From: JAHECW01 sp964641415
GTDB taxonomy: Bacteria; Acidobacteriota; Thermoanaerobaculia; Thermoanaerobaculales; Sulfomarinibacteraceae
Reading direction: 5' to 3'
DNA: 64,000 nucleotides
Assembly (NCBI GenBank): GCA_964641415.1
Contig: CAZXMW010000011.1
Span: forward strand, 1 to 64,000
Under the pieces are notes generated by a model that worked only from the letters and a program-made list of their open reading frames with translations, did no database searches and was not told the DNA's origin. Both the position numbers and the translations under genes were made by a program. Shown here in pieces: positions 26,914 to 34,665 of the stretch (positions are counted from its first letter, which is position 1; every line of letters begins with the position of its first letter).

Positions 26914-28265
26914 TCGACGACGAGCCCGTCCTGCAGGACGTGCTCTCGACGCTGCTGCGCGGTGCCGGTTTCGAGTATCACGGGGCGACCTCGGCCGCGG
27001 ACGGTCTTCGTCGGCTGCACGACGAGGAGATCGACGTCGTCTTGCTCGACCTGATGCTGCCCGATCGACCGGGCCTCGAGCTGCTGCCCGAGATCAAGGC
27101 CCACGACGCCCATCTTCCGGTCGTGGTGATCACCGCGTACTCGTCGGTCGAGTCGGCCATCGAGGCCATGCGGCTCGGCGCCTTCCACTACGTCCCCAAG
27201 CCGTTCAAGAACGAGGAGGTCCTCCACCTGGTCCGCCGGGCGGCTGAGCGGCGGAGGCTCCAGGTCGAGAACCTGCAGCTGCGCAGCCGGCTCGAGGGCA
27301 TGGGCGAGATCGTCGGCACCAGCCGTCGGATGCAGGAGGTCTATGAGCTCATCCGACGGGCGGCGCCCGCCCGGTCGAACATTCTGATCACCGGAGAGTC
27401 GGGCACCGGCAAGGAGCTCGTGGCCCGGGCGGTCCACCGTTTGAGCCCGCGCCGGGGGGAGCCGTTCGTTCCGGTCCACACCAGTGCGATCCCGTCCGAC
27501 CTGCTCGAGTCGACCCTGTTCGGCCACGTCAAGGGCGCCTTTACCGGCGCTGTTTCGAGCCGCAAGGGTCTGTTCGAGGCCGCACACGGGGGGACGCTCT
27601 TTCTCGACGAGGTGGGCACCGTCAGCCTCGAGACCCAGACCAAGCTGCTCCGGGTGGTCCAGGAACGCGAGATCCGCCGCGTCGGCGGTGTCGACGCCCG
27701 ACCGATCGACGTTCGTCTGGTCGCTGCGACCAACGTCGACCTGTGGGCCGAGGTCCAGGAGGGCCGGCTGCGCGAGGATCTCTACTACCGGCTCAACGTG
27801 ATCACCATCGATCTGCCGCCGCTGCGCGAGCGCCGTGAGGACATCCCGCTGCTGGTCGCCCACTTCCTGCAGATCTACACCGAGGAGAACGACCGCAACG
27901 TGCTCGGGTTCACGCCCGAGGCGATCGACGCGCTCGCCGAGTACTCGTGGCCGGGAAACGTCCGAGAGCTCGAGAACACGGTCGAGCGGGCGGTGGTGCT
28001 GAGTCGGGGCGAGACCATCGAGCTCGACGAGCTGCCCCAGGCGCTGCGGGCGGCCGACCTCGACGACGTCGTGCTGTCCGAGATTCCCGAGGGCGGCCTC
28101 GACTTCCGGGTCGCCGTGGCGGGCTTCCAGACCCAGCTGATCCGACAGGCCCTGCGTCAGTCGGGCGGAGTCCAGCGCCAGGCGGCGCGCCTGCTCAAGC
28201 TCAGTCCGACCACGCTCAACGAGATGGTCCACCGCTTCGGTTTGGCCGACTCGGGCGATCGGTGA
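26886..28265 (+). CDS. NtrC-family sigma-54 response regulator, partner of the PDZ kinase
   Basis: A 459-aa protein. Receiver with D11-D12, phospho-acceptor D55 in LLDLMLPDRPG and Lys in YVPKPFK. AAA+ with GESGTGKE near residue 170, HVKGAFTGAVS loop near 216 and LFLDEVGTV Walker B. C-terminal Fis-like helix-turn-helix (GGVQRQAARLLKLSPTTLNEMVHRF). The start lies inside the kinase gene. Compared with the orphan NtrC at 9330 the DNA-recognition helix differs (PTTLNEM against RSTLYRK), so the two should bind different sites. Confidence 0.95.
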   Translation: MEGAGSVLVIDDEPVLQDVLSTLLRGAGFEYHGATSAADGLRRLHDEEIDVVLLDLMLPDRPGLELLPEIKAHDAHLPVVVITAYSSVESAIEAMRLGAFHYVPKPFKNEEVLHLVRRAAERRRLQVENLQLRSRLEGMGEIVGTSRRMQEVYELIRRAAPARSNILITGESGTGKELVARAVHRLSPRRGEPFVPVHTSAIPSDLLESTLFGHVKGAFTGAVSSRKGLFEAAHGGTLFLDEVGTVSLETQTKLLRVVQEREIRRVGGVDARPIDVRLVAATNVDLWAEVQEGRLREDLYYRLNVITIDLPPLRERREDIPLLVAHFLQIYTEENDRNVLGFTPEAIDALAEYSWPGNVRELENTVERAVVLSRGETIELDELPQALRAADLDDVVLSEIPEGGLDFRVAVAGFQTQLIRQALRQSGGVQRQAARLLKLSPTTLNEMVHRFGLADSGDR

Positions 28266-28314
28266 AGCGGCGGTTGTAACCTTTCGTGAGGTTGCGACGT
28301 ATTTTCAGGTGCAT
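28216..28314 (-). CDS. Possible 32-aa basic peptide ORF
   Basis: An ATG at 28314 has a very strong AGGAGGAGG about 5 nt upstream on the minus strand and opens a 32-codon frame starting MHLKIRRNLTKGYNRRF. The peptide is about 30% Arg/Lys. Its 3' half runs antisense into the end of the NtrC gene. I do not recognise it. The Shine-Dalgarno is the main support; conservation elsewhere would decide. Confidence 0.3.
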   Translation of the reverse strand: MHLKIRRNLTKGYNRRFTDRPSRPNRSGGPSR

Positions 28315-28568
28315 CGCAACCTCCTCCTGTTGGCGGCCCCGCACCCCCCGCGGGGCCGTCAGCGTCTTCAGGGGCCGACCCGAAGGGCTCGTGAGCTGTC
28401 TTCCACGGCCGAAGATGGATCCGCCGCAGACTTTCCTCACCCTGGGATGCTCACCTCGAAGCGAAGCGGAGAGACGCAGGCCGCGATAAGGGGCCGGCGA
28501 ACGTGCTGTCAGGATCGAGGACGGCGACTCCGGGGAGAAACGGTCAGGATCGGCGCCGCGTCCGAGGA
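28266..28568. other. 303-bp convergent spacer with GC hairpin, possible structured RNA
   Basis: This lies between the NtrC stop (+) and the mnmA stop (-). A perfect 8-bp hairpin (GGCCCCGC / GCGGGGCC, 7-nt loop) sits at 28335-28357. On the minus strand the region contains GAGGAAAGTC and several GGGCCG/CGGCCC-type complementary segments, so a structured RNA leading into the 28314 ORF is possible. I could not match it to a known RNA family. Confidence 0.35.
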
Positions 28569-29630
28569 TCAGGGTAGGGAGATCGCTCCGCCACCGAGGC
28601 ATTCCTCGCCGTCGTAGAAGACCGCGTACTGCCCCGGCGCCACTCCGGCATCGGCAACGTCCATCTTGACTTCCAGCCCGCCGCCCGGGCTCGGAGTGAG
28701 TGTGCAGCCGACCATGACCGGGGCGTGCCGCAGCCGGAGCTCGAGGCGGTTGCTGCGAGGCGGCCCGGCGATCCAGTGTGGCGCGGTGACTCGGAACCGG
28801 TCCCGGGCGTGCTCCGCGAGCGCGTCGAGATGCGCGACCCATACGGTGTTCGACCGCCGGTCCTTGCCGACGACGTACCACGGGCCGCCCGACAGCCCGA
28901 GCCCCCTGCGCTGACCGATGGTGTGGAACCACAGACCACGGTGCATGCCGAGCTGCTCGCCCGATTCGACGTTCCGGACCGGTCCCTCGTCGTGGCCCAG
29001 GTGATGTCCGACGAACTCGTCATAGGGCACGCGACCGAGAAAGCAGATGCCCTGGCTGTCCGGCCGGTCGGCATTGGGCAGCGCCAGCCGGCGGGCCTCG
29101 GCGCGGACCTCCGCCTTGGTCATGTCGCCGATGGGAAACCGGCAGCGCTGCAGCTGGTCCTGGGTCAGCTGACTCAGAAAGTAGGTCTGGTCCTTGACCG
29201 GGTCAGCGCCCGTGAGCAGCCGGGACGGCGGCGCCGAGTGGTCGACCCGGGCGTGGTGGCCGCTGGCGACAGCATCGAACGACGGACCGACCCGGTCGAG
29301 GAACGCGCCGAACTTGATCCAGCGGTTGCACAGGACATCCGGGCTCGGTGTTCGACCGGCCTCGAGCTCGCCGATACTCAAGCCGACGACGCGTTCGTGA
29401 TACTCGCGCTGGAGCGGGACGACCTCGAGCGGCACGCAGAGCTTCGAGCAGACCTCCCGCACGTGCTGGAGGTCCTCCTCCCATGGACAGCGGCCGAGGA
29501 ACGCGAGCTCGTCCTCGAGCCAGATCTTGAGGTAGAACGCCCGGAGCTCGCGCTCACCGGCCCCGACCAGCTTGGCGAGCGCCACCGACGAGTCCACCCC
29601 ACCGGACACGAGAACCGCAATCGTGGTCAT
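28569..29630 (-). CDS. mnmA: tRNA-specific 2-thiouridylase MnmA
   Basis: A 353-aa PP-loop enzyme. N-terminal SGGVDSSVAL ATP loop; active-site Cys in TPSPDVLCNRWIKFG and the second Cys in DSQGICFLGRV; the tRNA-binding middle domain and C-terminal beta barrel with IGQRRGLGLSGGPWYV are present. It installs 2-thiouridine at position 34 of Lys, Glu and Gln tRNAs. TPSPDVLCN replaces the more common TPNPDVLCN. Full-length and apparently intact. Confidence 0.95.
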   Translation of the reverse strand: MTTIAVLVSGGVDSSVALAKLVGAGERELRAFYLKIWLEDELAFLGRCPWEEDLQHVREVCSKLCVPLEVVPLQREYHERVVGLSIGELEAGRTPSPDVLCNRWIKFGAFLDRVGPSFDAVASGHHARVDHSAPPSRLLTGADPVKDQTYFLSQLTQDQLQRCRFPIGDMTKAEVRAEARRLALPNADRPDSQGICFLGRVPYDEFVGHHLGHDEGPVRNVESGEQLGMHRGLWFHTIGQRRGLGLSGGPWYVVGKDRRSNTVWVAHLDALAEHARDRFRVTAPHWIAGPPRSNRLELRLRHAPVMVGCTLTPSPGGGLEVKMDVADAGVAPGQYAVFYDGEECLGGGAISLP

Positions 29631-29645
29631 TCAGTTGCTGCCATT

Positions 29646-29694
29646 TTCTTTTTTCGCCCCCGGTTTCGCCGCAAAACCGGGGACGAAAAAAGAA
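29646..29694. terminator. Near-perfect inverted repeat with T/A outer arms
   Basis: Left arm TTCTTTTTTCG (29646-29656) pairs exactly with CGAAAAAAGAA (29684-29694), and inside it CCCCGGTTT pairs with AAACCGGGG. Loop about 6 nt, one bulged base. It lies between two minus-strand genes and works as a terminator in either direction, so mnmA is probably transcribed separately from the zinc-ribbon gene. Confidence 0.8.
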
Positions 29695-29712
29695 CCTCGA
29701 GCCGGCACGACA

Positions 29713-30111
29713 TTACCGCATGTACTTCAGATGAACGAGGTGCTCGAGGTACCGGTCGGTGTGGACGCCGTGGTCGGTCAGGAGCCCCTCCGCACTGACG
29801 ACGAAGGTCGCCTCCTCACCGACGATCGGTGAAAAGTACACTCGGTGGCTTTCGCCGTGGCGGCTCATGTCGATGGCACAGAGCTGATCGGACAGCTCCG
29901 AGGCCAGGCCCGCGCCGCACACGGGACAGCTGAGCTCCCAGCTCGTTCCTTCGGACATGGTTTCCCCGTCGGGCAGGTCGACCTCGTAGTTGCCCGGCTG
30001 AGGGTGAAGTCCGATCAGGAGGCGCCGGTCGCCGCGCTCGGCCCGAAGGACAATTTCGTGCTCCGGGTTGAGCACGGCGTGACAGTGCGGGCACGTGTAG
30101 GTCCAGTCCAT
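29713..30111 (-). CDS. Zinc-ribbon protein of unknown function
   Basis: A 132-aa cytoplasmic protein with two CxxC knuckles, CPHC at residues 7-10 and CPVC at about 61-64, enough for one zinc site. Between and after them are beta-type strands (RLLIGLHPQPGNYEVDLPDG, VYFSPIVGEEATFVV). I do not recognise a named family. I chose the ATG at 30111, with GAGGTGG just upstream; a GTG at 30117 is possible. A TACGAT -10 candidate lies at 30135-30140, right next to a hexanucleotide array. Confidence 0.7.
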   Translation of the reverse strand: MDWTYTCPHCHAVLNPEHEIVLRAERGDRRLLIGLHPQPGNYEVDLPDGETMSEGTSWELSCPVCGAGLASELSDQLCAIDMSRHGESHRVYFSPIVGEEATFVVSAEGLLTDHGVHTDRYLEHLVHLKYMR

Positions 30112-30144
30112 GACCACCTCGTCTCATCGAGGATATCGTACTTC

Positions 30145-30203
30145 CCCGATCCCGATACCGATCCCGATCCCGATACCGATTCCGAAACCGTATCCGCACC
30201 CGT
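30145..30203. repeat. Hexanucleotide array, CGGNAT type
   Basis: About ten period-6 units. Read on the minus strand they are CGGGAT and CGGTAT, decaying toward the SMUG1 side. It sits directly upstream of the -10 candidate of the zinc-ribbon gene. Related arrays are at 32514-32787 and 39989-40026. Confidence 0.85.
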
Positions 30204-30250
30204 GACGACGACAGCGGATGCATCACCGGCGGTCGCGGAGTCCGCGCGGC

Positions 30251-30973
30251 TCAAGGCATCTCGACGCCGAGCTCCCGGAGCTGCTCGGTTGCAGCCTCCG
30301 CCCAGCCGCGGTTGGCGGCGGGCGATGCCGGGCTCGGGTGGAGAATCCGCCCGACGCGCGGACCATCCTTGCCCAGCGTGGCGACAGCGCGGCGCTGTGC
30401 AAAGGCGCCGATCCCGACGACCAGCTCCGGTTGGAGCACGTCGACACTCGCCCGCAGCGCTTCGTCGCAGAGCCCGAACAGCCGCTGTCGGTCGTCACGG
30501 GGCAGGCGGTCCGGTGTCAGGTTCCGGCCGGACGCCGCGAGGAACTGGAGCGGGCAGTAGTTGCCGACGAAAAATGAGCCGAAGAAGCGCTCCGGATTTT
30601 CAAAGACCTCCGCCGCCCAGCCCCAGAGCCGCCGTCCGGAGACCTCGCTGCGCGGGCAGTCGGCGCCGAGAACCGGACGCTCCGGATGCTCCTCTGCGGG
30701 TCTCGAGACCCGGATCTCGAGCTCGAGCCAGTCGCGTACGGCGGCGATCTCCCCGAAGGGCACCCCGGTCTGGGCCATCCCCCAGGGCCCGGGGTTCATG
30801 CCGAGCAGGAGGGTGCCGCCGCGGCCGAAGCCGAACCGGTCGAGGTACGAGGCGTGGGTCGGCCAAGCGTAGTCGAGCGGATTGTAGACGTGGCTGACGG
30901 GCCCGGTAAACGACAAGCTGGAGACCTCGGTCTCCAGCTTGCGGGCGATTCCGATCAGGGAGCGAGCCGCCAT
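30251..30973 (-). CDS. SMUG1-type uracil-DNA glycosylase
   Basis: A 240-aa protein with both SMUG1 active-site motifs: GMNPGPWGMAQTGVPFGE (Asn60 the water-positioning residue) and HPSPASPAANRGW (His212). NYCPLQFL and the extended helix before it also fit. SMUG1 removes uracil and 5-hydroxymethyluracil from single- and double-stranded DNA. It is best known from animals, with scattered bacterial members. TACCAT at 30982-30987 lies 8 nt before the ATG, so it is probably leaderless. It is downstream of an ECF sigma gene on the same strand (30 bp). Confidence 0.92.
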   Translation of the reverse strand: MAARSLIGIARKLETEVSSLSFTGPVSHVYNPLDYAWPTHASYLDRFGFGRGGTLLLGMNPGPWGMAQTGVPFGEIAAVRDWLELEIRVSRPAEEHPERPVLGADCPRSEVSGRRLWGWAAEVFENPERFFGSFFVGNYCPLQFLAASGRNLTPDRLPRDDRQRLFGLCDEALRASVDVLQPELVVGIGAFAQRRAVATLGKDGPRVGRILHPSPASPAANRGWAEAATEQLRELGVEMP

Positions 30974-31003
30974 GGTTGGCGATGGTAGCAGCCCGGCGAA
31001 GAG

Positions 31004-31621
31004 TCAGCTAACGGCGGCCTCGCCGTCGGCGCCGCGGTCACGCTGCCGACGCGGGGCGCCGGTGATGTAGTTGCTCTGCCGTCCGTACTGCAGGAGCGCC
31101 TTCTCGATCTTTTTCCGGCCGCGATACAGGCGCGACATGATGGTCCCAATTGGAACTTCCAGCGCGTCAGCGACCTCCTGGTAGCTGAGGCCCTGCAGGT
31201 CGACCATCAGCACCGCCATCCGATAGTGGTGGGGCAGCCCGAGCAGCGCCTCCCTGATGTCGTGGTCGAGCTCGGTGGCGAGCAGGTCGCCCTCGGGGTC
31301 GGATGCCGTCGGGGTGATCTCCTCGGGACTGTCCCCGGAGTCGCGCAGCTCGTCGAAGTCAAGCATCTGCGGGCGGTTTTTGGTCCGCCGATAGCCATTG
31401 ATGAACGAGTTTTTCAAAATTCGGAACAGCCAGGCCTTGAGGTTAGTCCCTTCGGTGAACTGGTGATAGTGACGGAACGCCTTGAGGTAGGTTTCCTGGA
31501 GCAGATCTTCGCTCTCCTCGACCGAGCGCGTCAGTCGGAGCGCGGTCTTGAAGAGCTGGTCGCGATACGGAAGCTGGGGTGAGCTGAAGTCCCAGGCGGT
31601 GGTGGTTTTGGCATCGGTCAT
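31004..31621 (-). CDS. ECF sigma factor, SigE/SigR-like
   Basis: A 205-aa sigma. Region 2: YRDQLFKTALRLTRSVEESEDLLQETYLKAFRHYHQF and LKAWLFRILKNSFINGYRR. Region 4: LLGLPHHYRMAVLMVDLQGLSYQEVADAL with VPIGTIMSRLYRGRKKIEKAL. The ATG at 31621 has AGGAGG 6 nt upstream. The C-terminal 25 residues are charged and not part of the sigma fold. No anti-sigma gene is adjacent, unlike the 2615 system, so control is either transcriptional (see the operator-like palindromes upstream) or by an unlinked factor. Confidence 0.92.
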   Translation of the reverse strand: MTDAKTTTAWDFSSPQLPYRDQLFKTALRLTRSVEESEDLLQETYLKAFRHYHQFTEGTNLKAWLFRILKNSFINGYRRTKNRPQMLDFDELRDSGDSPEEITPTASDPEGDLLATELDHDIREALLGLPHHYRMAVLMVDLQGLSYQEVADALEVPIGTIMSRLYRGRKKIEKALLQYGRQSNYITGAPRRQRDRGADGEAAVS

Positions 31622-31639
31622 ATCGGCCTCCTGCACTTT

Positions 31640-31668
31640 AATCTAGGTTCTGTCTCGGTTTTTGTCAA
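31640..31668 (-). promoter_or_regulatory. Sigma-70 promoter of the ECF sigma gene
   Basis: On the minus strand TTGACA (31668-31663), 17-bp spacer, TAGATT (31645-31640). Transcription should start near 31633, 12 nt before the ATG. The spacer and flanks are unusually AT-rich for this genome. Confidence 0.85.
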
Positions 31669-31685
31669 GGTTTTTGGTGATTATT

Positions 31686-31702
31686 TCTAGATAAATTCTA
31701 GA
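31686..31702. promoter_or_regulatory. Twin TCTAGA palindromes upstream of sigma promoter
   Basis: TCTAGA, 5-bp spacer TAAAT, TCTAGA form a 17-bp operator-like site. It lies 17 bp upstream of the -35 in a strongly AT-rich island (about 31655-31740). It could bind a dimeric activator or repressor. No protein is implicated by the sequence. Confidence 0.45.
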
Positions 31703-31935
31703 CATTTATGAACCTGAAAGTCCAAAGGTCTGATTTTCATGAGGGTTGCTGCGATCAGCATCGAGGAGCCGGCGGGCGTTCCCGGTCGAGGTCACACCGC
31801 GTCGCGCCAGGCGGACCGGATTGCGGCTGCGACGCCCTCGGCGTCATCCTGCGAGCTCTTGATCGGTCGATATGATATACACCTAAGCTGACTGACGCTC
31901 GGCGGCGACCCGCGCCGTTTCTGAAGGAGGACGAC
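31703..31935. other. Divergent spacer between ECF sigma and rubrerythrin-like genes
   Basis: The AT-rich island continues to about 31740 and then GC-rich sequence follows. A TATGAT at 31871-31876 is a -10 candidate for the plus-strand gene, without a clear -35. No further gene seen. Confidence 0.4.
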
Positions 31936-32388
31936 GTGAGCCTAAAGACCATCGACGAGATTCTCGATTTCGCCATCGCCAACGAGGAGAAGGCGGCAGC
32001 GCTCTACTACGACCTGGCCGACAAGGTCGAGCGTCCCGGAATGCGCGAGGCCTTCCTCCATTTCGCCAAGGAGGAGGAGGGGCACAAGGCTCGGCTGCTC
32101 AAGGTCAAGGAGGGCGAGCTGCCGACGGTTGCCGAGGAGAAGGTTGCCGATCTCGGCATCACCGAACTGCTGGTCGACGCCGAAGTCGCGCCCAACATGA
32201 CCTATCAGGAGGCGCTGATTTTCGCGATGAAGGCGGAGAAGTCGGCTTTCACCCTGTACACCCGGCTCGCCGAGATGACGAACGACGCCGAGTTCCAGAA
32301 TGTGTTCCAAAGCCTGGCTCAGCAAGAGGCGAAGCACAAGCTCCGTTTCGAAATCGAGTACGACGATCAGGTGCTCGACGGGGTCTGA
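31936..32388 (+). CDS. Rubrerythrin-like ferritin-fold protein
   Basis: A 150-aa four-helix protein with two E-x(n)-ExxH units: AIANEEKAAALYYDLADKV...FAKEEEGHKARL in the first half and AMKAEKSAFTLYTRLAEM...LAQQEAKHKLRFE in the second. These supply the diiron ligands of the rubrerythrin domain. The C-terminal rubredoxin domain is missing. Such proteins reduce peroxide or store iron in the cytoplasm. Start GTG with AAGGAGG about 7 nt upstream. It is divergent from an ECF sigma gene, so a shared oxidative-stress role is possible but inferred. Confidence 0.9.
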   Translation: MSLKTIDEILDFAIANEEKAAALYYDLADKVERPGMREAFLHFAKEEEGHKARLLKVKEGELPTVAEEKVADLGITELLVDAEVAPNMTYQEALIFAMKAEKSAFTLYTRLAEMTNDAEFQNVFQSLAQQEAKHKLRFEIEYDDQVLDGV

Positions 32389-32397
32389 CAGCAGCAG

Positions 32398-32430
32398 CCT
32401 TCTGCTCCGCCCCGCCTGACGGCGGAGGGG
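32398..32430. repeat. REP-like intergenic hairpin, copy 2
   Basis: CCTTCTGCTCCGC followed by a CCGCC-TGAC-GGCGG stem, 10 bp after the rubrerythrin stop. It matches the copy at 2520-2555 in leader, loop (TGAC) and flanking purine arm, with small changes in stem length. Confidence 0.65.
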
Positions 32431-32513
32431 GCCCAGCGTCGCCCGTGCAGCGCGGCGCTCGATGGGAGCCGATGAAGCCAATGCCGCTGCCGCCGGACGC
32501 GGACGCCGTCATC

Positions 32514-32787
32514 GGGATCGGACCCGGACGCGGACTCGGACGCGGGCTCGGATTCGGACCCGGAATCGAATTCGGATTCGGACCCTGGCTCGGACGCGGG
32601 CTCGGATTCGGATACAGATGCGGATGCGGATGCGGATGCGGATGCGGATGCGGATAAGGATACGGGTGCGGATACGGATACGGATACGGATACGGATACG
32701 GATTCAGACCCTGGCTCGGACCCGGACGCGGATTCGGACGCGGATTCGGACGCGGACTCGGACCCGGACTCGGACACGGGCACGGGT
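32514..32787. repeat. Long CGGANN hexanucleotide array
   Basis: About 45 units of period 6 with core CGGA and two variable bases (CGGATG, CGGATA, CGGATT, CGGACG, CGGACC and others), including runs of identical units. It fills most of the 438-bp gap between the rubrerythrin and ggt genes. Every reading frame stays open through it and gives dipeptide repeats (Arg-Thr, Gly-Phe, Pro-Tyr, Ser-Ala), as expected from period 6, so open frames here are not evidence of genes. It stops about 10 bp before the ggt -10. Confidence 0.95.
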
Positions 32788-32797
32788 GAATCCGTCG

Positions 32798-32803
32798 TAC
32801 CAT
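32798..32803 (+). promoter_or_regulatory. ggt -10 candidate
   Basis: TACCAT, the same hexamer as in the well-formed promoter at 52612-52640. It lies 23 nt before the ggt ATG; a GGAGG Shine-Dalgarno follows at 32816-32820. The expected -35 position falls inside the end of the hexanucleotide array, so array length or phase could affect ggt expression. Confidence 0.55.
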
Positions 32804-32826
32804 GGGCCCCACGACAGGAGGCAGCC

Positions 32827-34525
<1,699 letters not shown>

Positions 34526-34527
<2 letters not shown>

Positions 34528-34637
34528 TTCTCAGTTCTTAGTTTTGAGTTTTTAGTTCCATCGCATCGGTCCCGATCCGGCCGATCGATCTGTGATGTAA
34601 CTCAAAACTAACAACTTAAAACTTAAAACTTAAAACT
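34526..34637. repeat. AT-rich heptad inverted repeat, copy 2
   Basis: The left arm starts at the ggt stop codon with AGTTCTC, AGTTCTT, AGTTTTG, AGTTTTT and AGTTCC units and then CATCGCATC. The right arm holds GTGATG, AACTCAAAACT and four ACTTAAA heptads. It shares the AGTTTTGAGTTT core and the ATCGCA inner edge with the copy at 20657-20757. Here it separates two genes on the same strand. Confidence 0.75.
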
Positions 34638-34665
34638 TTGTCCGCGAGGCGGTACACTCCGGGGC

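Noticed and set aside
28400..28520. GAGGAAAGTC on the minus strand, resembling the conserved core of RNase P RNA
   Set aside because: The other invariant RNase P blocks (ACAGNRA, the matching 3' core and long-range pairing arms) are not present in the available 300 nt.
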